64,000 bases of DNA from positions 1 through 64,000 of the forward strand of contig CAVJMJ010000002.1 of NCBI GenBank assembly GCA_963650915.1, given 5' to 3'. Position numbers and translations under genes: made by a program. The DNA comes from UBA4636 sp963650915. GTDB taxonomy: Bacteria > Bacillota > Clostridia > Christensenellales > Borkfalkiaceae. The notes beneath the pieces were generated by a model. That model did no database searches. It saw only the letters and a list, made by a program, of their open reading frames with translations, and had not been told where the DNA came from. Shown in pieces: positions 7,785 through 15,116 of the stretch (positions are counted from its first letter, which is position 1; the number at the start of each line of letters is the position of its first letter).

Positions 7785-8645
7785 ATGGTTATTTTAGACG
7801 GAAAAAAAGCATCTGCGAATTTACGCGAAGAAATACGCGTAAGACTTGCCGATTATTACGCCAAAGGCGCACCCAAGTGCAATCTTGCAATCGTTATGGT
7901 AGGGGATAACCCCGCATCGGAAGTATACGTTCGTAATAAAGCCAAGGCGTGCGAGGCTGTCGGTATCGGCGGTAATCTTATAAAATTAAACGAAAAAACG
8001 ACCCAAGAGGAGTTGGAAAAATATATTTTGGCTGTATCAAACGACCCTAAGGTTCACGGGGTTATGGTACAGTTACCCCTTCCTAAGCACCTCGACGAGG
8101 AGAGAGCGACCGAACTCGTCCCTCCCGAAAAGGATATTGACGGCTTTACCACTTCAAGCCTCGGTAAACTCGTCGTCGGCAAGCCCGGGTTCTTATCTTG
8201 TACACCGGGCGGAATTATCTACTTATTGAAACAATACAAAATCGCTTTAAGCGGAAAACACGTTGTGGTGATCGGCAGAAGCAAAATTGTCGGAAAACCC
8301 TTAGCGCTTGCCTTGCTTAACGAAAATTGTACGGTTACCGTCTGTCATTCAAAGACTAAAAACCTTGCTGATATTACGTCTACCGCCGATATTTTGATTT
8401 CCGCGGTCGGAAAGCCTAAATTCGTAACGAGCGATATGGTTAAATTTTGCGCAGTAGTCGTTGACGTGGGAATTAACCGAACGGAAGAAGGTTTGGTCGG
8501 TGACGTCGATTACGAAAACGTAAAAAAGGTGGCATCATTTATCACTCCCGTTCCGGGCGGTGTGGGGCCGATGACCGTTTCCTATTTGATGTACAACACT
8601 TTTAAGGCTTACGAAAAATCCCTATGCGGGAAGTTTAGTTCATAA
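7785..8645 (+). CDS. folD: Bifunctional methylenetetrahydrofolate dehydrogenase/cyclohydrolase FolD
   Basis: 286-residue cytosolic enzyme that interconverts 5,10-methylene-, 5,10-methenyl- and 10-formyl-tetrahydrofolate with NADP. The N-terminal catalytic motif SEVYVRNKAKACEAVGI contains the catalytic Tyr and Lys, the Rossmann site shows VVIGRSKIVGKPLA and the C-terminal signature is PVPGGVGPMT. Its stop overlaps the ispA start (TAATG). In many relatives xseA and xseB lie between folD and ispA; both are missing here. The formyl-THF supplied is needed by Fmt, encoded at 43710. Confidence 0.97.
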   Translation: MVILDGKKASANLREEIRVRLADYYAKGAPKCNLAIVMVGDNPASEVYVRNKAKACEAVGIGGNLIKLNEKTTQEELEKYILAVSNDPKVHGVMVQLPLPKHLDEERATELVPPEKDIDGFTTSSLGKLVVGKPGFLSCTPGGIIYLLKQYKIALSGKHVVVIGRSKIVGKPLALALLNENCTVTVCHSKTKNLADITSTADILISAVGKPKFVTSDMVKFCAVVVDVGINRTEEGLVGDVDYENVKKVASFITPVPGGVGPMTVSYLMYNTFKAYEKSLCGKFSS

Positions 8646-9472
8646 TGAATTTTTTATCTCGCTACGATGAATATAAACGAGTCGCCGAAGATTATTTTCA
8701 TAAAGTTTTTGACGACATGTTAGGCGAAAGCACTTTAAATAGTGCCGTAAAATATTCCTTTTTCGGCGGTGGAAAACGTATAAGACCTGTTTTGACGCTT
8801 GCCGTTTCGGAATATCTCGGCGTAGAATTTTCAAAGATTTTACCTTTTGCGCTTTCCCTTGAATGCGTTCATATACACAGTCTTATACACGACGATTTGC
8901 CTTCGATCGATAACGACGATTTTAGAAGGGGAATTAAAAGTTGTCATAATGTGTACGGCGAAGGGTGCGCACTCCTTGCCGGCGACTATTTACTTAATTT
9001 TGCTTATTATAACGGCTTAAAAAATTGCACGGAAAAACGTGATACTCTTGCTCTTAAAATTTTGTCCGACGCTACCGAAAAAATGCTTGAAGGACAAGCC
9101 CGAGATACTGCGTTTTCACACGATTTAACGGAAGAAGCCGTACTCGATATATATAAAAATAAAACTTGCGCGTTACTAACGGCATGCTTTATGATGCCGC
9201 TTTCGTTGTCCGATAAAAATTATTTTGACGACTTTGCGGAGTTTTCCGATAGCTTCGGTTTGTTGTTTCAGATTACCGACGATTTTATCGACTACTCTGA
9301 AAATTCGGATATAAAAAATAACGAATTAAACTTCGTTTCGGAATTCGGAATAGAACGCGCTTCGCGACTTAAATTGGATTTAATGAATAAATGCTATAAA
9401 ATCACCGATAAGTTCAAAGATTTTGAGTTTTTGAAACTTTTTGTCGATTTTATTGCGGAGAGAACCGAATAA
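8645..9472 (+). CDS. ispA: Polyprenyl synthetase, farnesyl diphosphate synthase-like
   Basis: 275-residue trans-isoprenyl diphosphate synthase joining isopentenyl diphosphate to allylic diphosphates, making C15 precursors for undecaprenyl and other lipids. The two aspartate-rich metal-binding motifs are visible: DDLPSID at 83-89 and DDFID at 212-216, and GGGKRIRP at 41-48 binds diphosphate. It is a little shorter than the usual 290-300 residues at the C terminus. Chain length is inferred from the gene neighbourhood and not proved by the sequence. dxs, which commonly follows ispA, is absent; tlyA follows directly with TAATG overlap. Confidence 0.93.
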   Translation: MNFLSRYDEYKRVAEDYFHKVFDDMLGESTLNSAVKYSFFGGGKRIRPVLTLAVSEYLGVEFSKILPFALSLECVHIHSLIHDDLPSIDNDDFRRGIKSCHNVYGEGCALLAGDYLLNFAYYNGLKNCTEKRDTLALKILSDATEKMLEGQARDTAFSHDLTEEAVLDIYKNKTCALLTACFMMPLSLSDKNYFDDFAEFSDSFGLLFQITDDFIDYSENSDIKNNELNFVSEFGIERASRLKLDLMNKCYKITDKFKDFEFLKLFVDFIAERTE

Positions 9473-10233
9473 TGCGTCTTGACAGATTTTTAACTGAAGG
9501 TCAATATTTTAAGACGAGGGCAAAATCTGCCGAAGCCGTAAGTAAAGGGCTTGTTTTTGTCAACGGAATTGTTTGTACGAAGGTTTCCAAAGAGGTTTCG
9601 ACGAATGACGTTATTACCGTTTCAAACTGTTTGGAATTCGTTTCAAGGGGCGGATATAAACTTCAAAAGGCGTTAAACGAGTTTAAATTAAATCTTTCGG
9701 GTTTAATATTTGCAGATATCGGTGCGTCAACCGGCGGTTTTACCGATTGTCTTTTACAGGCAGGCGTAAAAAAGGTTTACGCCGTCGACGTCGGAAAAGA
9801 CTTGCTTGACGAAAAAGTCAAAAACGACGACAGAGTCGTCGTGATGGACGAAAGAAACGCCCGCTATCTTAAAAAAAGCGATTTTGAAGATAGTCTCGAC
9901 GGCATTACGGCAGATTGCAGTTTTATTTCTTTGAAATTGCTGTTACCTGTTTTTTCCGAACTTTTATCGGGTGACATATTATTGGTTCTTATAAAACCGC
10001 AGTTCGAGTGCGGTAAGAAGAATTTACCTAAAAGCGGAATACTTAAAGATGCTAAAATTCGACAAAGAGCGGTAATTGACGTTTTAAAGGACGCCGATAA
10101 ATCGGGCTTTAAAACCCTTGCCATATCTAAGGTTCCCGAATTCAAAGATAAAAACGTCGAATATGTCGTGTATCTCGGTAAAAGCGGTAAAAATATGACC
10201 GATGAAGAAATATGTGAGTTTTTAAGTCGTTAA
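9472..10233 (+). CDS. tlyA: TlyA family rRNA methyltransferase / putative hemolysin
   Basis: 253-residue protein with an N-terminal S4 RNA-binding domain (about 1-60; starts MRLDRFL) and a C-terminal FtsJ/RrmJ-type SAM methyltransferase domain with motif I ADIGASTGGF at about 81-90 and VDVG soon after. The family 2'-O-methylates rRNA (16S C1409 and/or 23S C1920 in mycobacteria); 'hemolysin' is an old name. The ispA-tlyA-nadK-argR-recN order is a common clostridial arrangement. The substrate here is inferred. Confidence 0.93.
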   Translation: MRLDRFLTEGQYFKTRAKSAEAVSKGLVFVNGIVCTKVSKEVSTNDVITVSNCLEFVSRGGYKLQKALNEFKLNLSGLIFADIGASTGGFTDCLLQAGVKKVYAVDVGKDLLDEKVKNDDRVVVMDERNARYLKKSDFEDSLDGITADCSFISLKLLLPVFSELLSGDILLVLIKPQFECGKKNLPKSGILKDAKIRQRAVIDVLKDADKSGFKTLAISKVPEFKDKNVEYVVYLGKSGKNMTDEEICEFLSR

Positions 10234-10234
10234 T

Positions 10235-11074
10235 ATGATTGGTCTATACTACAATGCGGACGATTGCCGTTCGGAAAAGTGCATAAACAATTTAAAGAAA
10301 TCGTTAAACGAAAATTCGTTGGAATTTACCGTAATCGGCGACGATATAAAGAAGGATCGAGGCAATTTAGATATTGACTTAATGATCGTTTTCGGCGGTG
10401 ACGGTACTGTTTTACGGGCATCGAAGATTGCGGGTTCCGAAATACCCATCGTCGGTATAAATACGGGAAATCTCGGCTTTTTATCGGCGTACGAGTCGAG
10501 CGATGTCGACGTACTCGTATCCGATATCTTATCCGAAAGTCTTACCTTTTCAGAAAGACGATTTATGTCCGTAAAATTAGGCGATAAGGAATTTTTCGCC
10601 CTTAACGACGCTGTTATAACTAAAGATCATTCACTTGATACCGTAAGCGAATGTATTAAATTATCTTTAAAAATCGACGGGCAGTTCGTCGATGTCTACG
10701 TCGGCGACGGGCTTATTTTGAGTACACCCACGGGTTCTACGGCGTACGCCATATCGGCAGGGGGACCGATAATGGTTCCGGACGTAAAAGCATACGTCGT
10801 CGCGCCGATATGCGCACATACGTTACATTCAAAGCCGATTGTGTACTCGCAAGAATCTCTTGCCGAAGTAAAAGTATTAAAAAATTCCAAAAATTGCGCA
10901 CTTTTCATTGACGGTAAAATGGAAGGGTCGCTTAAACCTGAAACCGTGGTAAAAATTACCGCAAGCAATAAGTTTGCGCGTATATGTAATAAATCGGAAA
11001 AGTTTTTTTCCAAACTTTCCGAAAAACTAAACAAATGGAGCAATATTGATCTACTAGAGGTTGAACATGGATAA
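10235..11074 (+). CDS. nadK: NAD kinase
   Basis: 279-residue enzyme phosphorylating NAD to NADP using ATP or polyphosphate. The family signatures are all present: FGGDGTVL at 53-60, NTGNLGFL near 76, and the NAD-binding STPTGSTAYA near 164. Length is typical. One base separates it from tlyA, and its end overlaps the argR start by 8 bp. Confidence 0.97.
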   Translation: MIGLYYNADDCRSEKCINNLKKSLNENSLEFTVIGDDIKKDRGNLDIDLMIVFGGDGTVLRASKIAGSEIPIVGINTGNLGFLSAYESSDVDVLVSDILSESLTFSERRFMSVKLGDKEFFALNDAVITKDHSLDTVSECIKLSLKIDGQFVDVYVGDGLILSTPTGSTAYAISAGGPIMVPDVKAYVVAPICAHTLHSKPIVYSQESLAEVKVLKNSKNCALFIDGKMEGSLKPETVVKITASNKFARICNKSEKFFSKLSEKLNKWSNIDLLEVEHG

Positions 11075-11516
11075 ATCAAAAAGACAAACTCAGTTACTTG
11101 ACATAGTAACAAAAATCGAAGTGAACACTCAAGAAGAGCTTATTAAGCTTTTGGCAGAACAGGGTATTTCGGTTACCCAGGCGACGATTTCGAGAGACAT
11201 CAAAGAATTAGGTCTTATCAAAACGTCGGGCAAGGTTAAGAAGTATCGTTACGCTCGCGTTCACGACAAACAACACGATTCGATTAAACTTTTAAGCTTG
11301 TTTAAGACGGCAGTTATTTCAATCGAACCCGCTCAAAACCTCGTCGTCGTAAAAACGTTAACCGGTAACGGCGGTGCGGTTGCGGCAACAATCGACGCTC
11401 AAGGTATCGAAGAAATCGTCGGCACTTTAGCGGGTGACGATACCGTTTTGGTCGTAACGATGAATTCTGAAAACGCCGAAAAAGTTAAACTTGACTTACG
11501 CGAATTGTTGGTTTAA
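11067..11516 (+). CDS. argR: Arginine repressor ArgR/AhrC
   Basis: 149-residue hexameric regulator of arginine biosynthesis and catabolism genes. The N-terminal winged helix contains the recognition helix TQATISRDIKELGL (about 37-50); the C-terminal oligomerisation/arginine-binding domain has VAATIDAQGIEEIVGTLAGDDT. The ATG at 11067 is preferred over TTG 11061: AGAGG at 11056-11060 is 6 bases upstream, and the start lies inside the end of nadK, as for coupled genes. Neighbouring recN matches the usual ahrC-recN pair. No ARG box was identified by eye. Confidence 0.96.
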   Translation: MDKSKRQTQLLDIVTKIEVNTQEELIKLLAEQGISVTQATISRDIKELGLIKTSGKVKKYRYARVHDKQHDSIKLLSLFKTAVISIEPAQNLVVVKTLTGNGGAVAATIDAQGIEEIVGTLAGDDTVLVVTMNSENAEKVKLDLRELLV

Positions 11517-11527
11517 TTTGAATTCTT

Positions 11528-11560
11528 GTCGGTTCTGCTCGATTTTTGAGTAGAACCGAC
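11528..11560 (+). other. Long hairpin between argR and recN
   Basis: 13-bp stem: GTCGGTTCTGCTC (11528-11540) pairs with GAGTAGAACCGAC (11548-11560) with one G-U pair and a 7-nt T-rich loop. It is not followed by a T tract, so it is not a normal intrinsic terminator. The recN ATG lies only 7 bases downstream and there is no Shine-Dalgarno sequence between. Confidence 0.75.
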
Positions 11561-11567
11561 GCTAACT

Positions 11568-13256
11568 ATGCTTAATTTTTTAGCAATTAAAAACGTTGCC
11601 CTTATAAGGGCAACCGAAATAGAATTTTCTCAAGGGCTTAACGTTTTATCGGGCGAAACAGGTGCCGGTAAATCTGTGGTTTTAGAAGCCCTTAATTTTG
11701 CGTTGGGGCAAAAGGCAAACAAATCAATGATTTGTCACGGAGAAACCGAATGTTCGGTAACCTGTTCGTTCGACATATCTTCTAACGTTGCCGTAAAGGA
11801 TGCCTTGAAGGATGCAGGTTTTGACGAAGAAGACGAAATCATCGTCAAACGCACCCTTAACGACTCGGGCAAGTCGACTATACACCTAAACGGCGAGCCG
11901 ATAACCTCTTCGAGTTTACGCAAAATCACATCGCTTCTCGTCGACGTGCACGGGCAAAGCGACCATTTTTTGCTTTTAAAAGAATCCAATCAACTTTCCC
12001 TTATCGACGCTTTGGCGCAAACGGAACTTGAACCGATAAAGCAAAACATTCGCGATTTGCTATGTAAAATCGACGAAATCGACGGTAAACTTTCCATGCT
12101 CGGCGGTAACGAAGCCGACAAGGAAAGAAAAATCGATTATCTTCAGTTTGCCGTTAACGAAATCGAAAACGCACAATTATCCGAAGATGAAGAAGAAAGA
12201 CTTCTCGACAAAAAAAGGAAGCTTTCAAATCTCGAAAAAATCACGACTGCTTTGAAGGAATCTTACGATTTTTTGTCCGGCGAAGGCGGTGCTATCGACC
12301 TTCTTAGCGACGTTTCGAGAAGAATAGCGTCCATATCCCAATACGGCAAAGATTACGAAAAGATTTCCGAAAGGATAGAGTCTTGTCTTGATGAAGTTTC
12401 GGATATTTCCGAACTTATAGGCGAAGGTTGCGAAGATAGTTTCGATCCCGAAGAAATAGAAGAAATCGAAAGACGTTTGGCATTAATTCGTTCCTTAAAA
12501 AAGAAGTACGGTAAAAGTTACGCCGAAATTATGTCAACGCTCGATTGCTTCAAACAGGAACTTAACTTGATATTAACGGGCGCCGAACAAACCGAAAAAC
12601 TGAATGTCGAAAGGCAAAAGATTATTTCCGAATTGGAAACTTTATACTCTAAACTCACTCTCGTCCGTAAATCGGTTGCAAGTAAACTTGAAAACGATTT
12701 GTCGGTTAAACTTAAAGAACTTGCCATGAAAAGCGCGGTTTTTAAAGTGGAATTTACGAGTTTACAAGGAGAAGTCCTTTCCGTTAAGGGACGAGATCAA
12801 GTTCGCTTTTTATTTAACGCAAATAAAGGCGAGGCTTTAAATCCACTCAGTATGGTAATAAGCGGCGGTGAATTGTCACGGTTGATGCTTGCCGTTAAAT
12901 CGGTAACGGGCGGAAATTTCGGAGCTGAAACTTTTATTTTCGATGAAATCGACGTCGGTATAAGCGGTGAAGCGGCTGAAGTGGTTGCCGAGAATTTTGC
13001 AAAAATCGCAAAAGACAGACAAATTATTGCGATTTCTCATTTACCGCAAATCGTTGCTATGGCGGATGTAGGATTTTTGATTTACAAGCGCGAGGAATCT
13101 GACAGAACGGTTACCCACGTGAAGAAATTGGATAAAGCGGGCAAGGTTAACGAGGTCGTAAGACTCGTCGGCGGTAATTTATCGGGAAACACGGGCATCG
13201 TTCATGCGGAAGAGTTGATAAACAGAGCCGATAACTTCAAAAAAACCATTAAATAA
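11568..13256 (+). CDS. recN: DNA repair protein RecN
   Basis: 562-residue SMC-like ATPase that acts early at DNA double-strand breaks. Walker A GETGAGKS is at residues 29-36, a Gln-containing HGQSDHFLL segment follows, a long coiled-coil middle (about 150-370) separates the halves, and the C-terminal half has the signature SGGELSRLMLAVKS and the Walker B FIFDEIDVGISGEAA. Length is standard. It lies downstream of argR as in many Firmicutes. No ribosome-binding site is visible; a strong hairpin stands just before the start. A terminator follows. Confidence 0.96.
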   Translation: MLNFLAIKNVALIRATEIEFSQGLNVLSGETGAGKSVVLEALNFALGQKANKSMICHGETECSVTCSFDISSNVAVKDALKDAGFDEEDEIIVKRTLNDSGKSTIHLNGEPITSSSLRKITSLLVDVHGQSDHFLLLKESNQLSLIDALAQTELEPIKQNIRDLLCKIDEIDGKLSMLGGNEADKERKIDYLQFAVNEIENAQLSEDEEERLLDKKRKLSNLEKITTALKESYDFLSGEGGAIDLLSDVSRRIASISQYGKDYEKISERIESCLDEVSDISELIGEGCEDSFDPEEIEEIERRLALIRSLKKKYGKSYAEIMSTLDCFKQELNLILTGAEQTEKLNVERQKIISELETLYSKLTLVRKSVASKLENDLSVKLKELAMKSAVFKVEFTSLQGEVLSVKGRDQVRFLFNANKGEALNPLSMVISGGELSRLMLAVKSVTGGNFGAETFIFDEIDVGISGEAAEVVAENFAKIAKDRQIIAISHLPQIVAMADVGFLIYKREESDRTVTHVKKLDKAGKVNEVVRLVGGNLSGNTGIVHAEELINRADNFKKTIK

Positions 13257-13268
13257 TAATCAAAATTC

Positions 13269-13292
13269 AGGTCGCTTTTTGCGACCTTTTTT
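13269..13292 (+). terminator. Terminator after recN
   Basis: Perfect 7-bp stem AGGTCGC / GCGACCT with a TTTTT loop and a T6 tail. It closes the asp23/nusB-to-recN transcription unit. Confidence 0.92.
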
Positions 13293-13301
13293 GTTTTATA
13301 G

Positions 13302-13330
13302 GAATAAAAATCTAACTACTACACAAGTTA
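13302..13330 (+). promoter_or_regulatory. Candidate forespore (sigma-G/F-type) promoter of spoIVB
   Basis: GAATA (13302-13306) and CAAGTTA (13324-13330) are 17 bp apart, resembling the sigma-G pattern gnATR-N16/18-CAnnnTA. Transcription would start almost at the spoIVB ATG (13337). In B. subtilis spoIVB is transcribed by sigma-G and weakly by sigma-F, which agrees. The match is short, so this is tentative. Confidence 0.3.
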
Positions 13331-13336
13331 GTCGTA

Positions 13337-14341
13337 ATGAAAAATACAAATCGACTTAAGCGACTGAAACTATATATAATAGCAATACTGATATTTTTTG
13401 CAATTATTCCTTGTGCGGTTTTTGTAGAAGCGGACGAGGTATCGGTATATCTCGGCGGGTTTCCCGCGGGGTTTACGATAAGTACACGCGGTGCCGAAGT
13501 TATAGGCTTAAGCGAAGTCGTGACCGATTCGGGGGTGAAATCGCCGTCAAAAGAGGCAGATATAAGAGTACATGACCTGATTTTAAGTTTGGGCGGGGCG
13601 GAAACCGACGAACACGCTGATATAGAATCTGTGCTTAAAAATTGCAAAGGAAACACTCTTGACGTTACGATTAAACGTAACGACGAAGTTATCGTAAAAA
13701 AAATTACGCCCGCCAAAGATTTAAGCGGTAATTATAAACTCGGGCTTTTGTTAAGAGATAAGTTAACGGGCATCGGTACCGTGACTTTTATAGAAGATAA
13801 TCTCGAATATATGGCGTTGGGACACGCCGTTTGCGGTGAAAACGAAAAGCCTCTCGATATCGTCGGCGGTGAACTTTACGCTTGTAGCATTTTCGGTATA
13901 GAAAAGGGAACGAGAGGTCATGCGGGTGAATTACGCGGAATGTTTCTAAACGATGCCAAATTAGGCGTAATAGATCAAAACCTCACCGTTGGCATTAAAG
14001 GTAGCGTAACTAAGAAATTCGACCTATCTAAACTAAATAAAATAGAAGTAGGCGAAGCACAACCCGGTAAGGCTTCGATTATAACTACTGTCGACGGAAT
14101 AATTCCCGAAGAATTTTCTATAAGCATAATTAAAGTCGATAAAGATAAAAAGGATAATCGTAACTTCGTTATAGTCGTGACCGACGAAAGACTTATTAAA
14201 TTAGCAGGCGGAATAGTGCAAGGCATGAGCGGTAGCCCTATAGTTCAAAACGGTGTTTTAGTCGGTGCCGTTACCCATGTTTTCGTTTCGGATCCCACGA
14301 GAGGGTTCGGTATTTCGATACAAAAAATGTTACAAAGTTAG
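13337..14341 (+). CDS. spoIVB: SpoIVB signalling serine peptidase (S55 family)
   Basis: 334-residue forespore-secreted serine protease that triggers pro-sigma-K activation by cleaving SpoIVFA in the intermembrane space. It has an N-terminal membrane anchor (about 13-30), a PDZ domain (about 45-130) and a C-terminal S55 peptidase domain with the His motif MALGHAVCG and the serine motif GMSGSPI (Ser about 298-300) followed by HVFVSDPTRGFGI. It is somewhat shorter than the B. subtilis protein (about 425) mainly in the N-terminal part. spo0A, usually directly downstream of spoIVB, is not here; spoIIM follows instead. No Shine-Dalgarno sequence is visible. Confidence 0.96.
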   Translation: MKNTNRLKRLKLYIIAILIFFAIIPCAVFVEADEVSVYLGGFPAGFTISTRGAEVIGLSEVVTDSGVKSPSKEADIRVHDLILSLGGAETDEHADIESVLKNCKGNTLDVTIKRNDEVIVKKITPAKDLSGNYKLGLLLRDKLTGIGTVTFIEDNLEYMALGHAVCGENEKPLDIVGGELYACSIFGIEKGTRGHAGELRGMFLNDAKLGVIDQNLTVGIKGSVTKKFDLSKLNKIEVGEAQPGKASIITTVDGIIPEEFSISIIKVDKDKKDNRNFVIVVTDERLIKLAGGIVQGMSGSPIVQNGVLVGAVTHVFVSDPTRGFGISIQKMLQS

Positions 14342-14411
14342 CGTTACGATTAACGTAATAATCTTGAAAAATACTGATTATATCAATGATTTTTGCAACT
14401 TTTATGTTTTT

Positions 14412-14441
14412 GACATAATTTAAAAACTATCCCCATACGAT
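14412..14441 (+). promoter_or_regulatory. Candidate sigma-E promoter of spoIIM
   Basis: GACATAATT (14412-14420), 13 bp, CATACGAT (14434-14441). The sigma-E consensus is approximately KMATATT-N13/15-CATACANT, so the -10 box matches in 7 of 8 positions. spoIIM is a sigma-E gene in B. subtilis. The -10 box lies inside the left arm of the hairpin at 14429-14453; transcription would begin only a few bases before the spoIIM start codons. Confidence 0.45.
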
Positions 14442-14460
14442 ATGTGTGGGGATGTTTTTT
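14429..14460 (+). terminator. Terminator after spoIVB, overlapping the spoIIM promoter and start
   Basis: 10-bp stem ATCCCCATAC / GTGTGGGGAT with one G-U pair and a 5-nt loop, followed by GTTTTTT ending at 14460, directly before the ATG at 14461. It should stop spoIVB transcription right at the start of spoIIM. Confidence 0.85.
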
Positions 14461-15060
14461 ATGGAAGGGTTAGGTAAAATTTTCAATGTGATATTTAAAA
14501 GAAAATTACTTTTTGTCATACCGTTAGCCGTCTTCATCGTATTCGTTTTTTTAGGTGCAATTCTTCCAAAGGAGCAGGAAAAATTTTTTTACAGCGACAG
14601 TACCGTAAATATATTTATAGTTTCACTCTCGTACGGAGGGAAAATATCCAAACTTCTTTTAAATAGAATTTTTGCCGATATTTTTTGTTTGGTTTTGTTC
14701 TATATTACGAGTTATTCGATTTTTTTGATGCCTTTAAATTTACTCATTATAGCCTATAAAGGATACGTTTTAGGTGCTATTATGATTGCTATAATTTCAA
14801 ATTTCGGTTTTACTGGAGTGATGCTTTTTTTCTTCGGGGTTTTAATACAAAATATTATATCGCTTTTTGCTTTAATCGTAATGACGTCGGCAAGTTTTTA
14901 CAATAAAATTTTATCGCCAAAATGTAATTCGTCGTTGAAATCTGATATGCTTAAAGTTTTTCTGTTATCGGGCGTACTGATAATTTTAAGCGTTATCGTT
15001 CAGTTGATTTCGATTATGTTATTTTTAAGACCTTTTAACTACTCGTTCGATATCGTATAA
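14461..15060 (+). CDS. spoIIM: Stage II sporulation protein M
   Basis: 199-residue polytopic membrane protein, part of the SpoIID-SpoIIM-SpoIIP machinery that drives engulfment. About five hydrophobic helices are visible, with the SpoIIM/DUF95 features LGAILPKEQ after the first helix and NLLIIAYKGYVLGAI near the middle. spoIID and spoIIP are not in the window. Starts at 14446 (GTG), 14452 (ATG) or 14461 (ATG) are possible; the first two lie in the terminator hairpin or its T tract, so 14461 is chosen unless the mRNA is leaderless and starts near 14450. No Shine-Dalgarno sequence is seen. Confidence 0.9.
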   Translation: MEGLGKIFNVIFKRKLLFVIPLAVFIVFVFLGAILPKEQEKFFYSDSTVNIFIVSLSYGGKISKLLLNRIFADIFCLVLFYITSYSIFLMPLNLLIIAYKGYVLGAIMIAIISNFGFTGVMLFFFGVLIQNIISLFALIVMTSASFYNKILSPKCNSSLKSDMLKVFLLSGVLIILSVIVQLISIMLFLRPFNYSFDIV

Positions 15061-15116
15061 TTTTTGCGTTTTTGCTCAAAATACCGTTAGTCCGTTAAGG
15101 ACGGTAAGGTGATTAT

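Noticed and set aside
10696..11112. 138-codon frame on the - strand over nadK/argR
   Set aside because: Antisense shadow of two clear genes.
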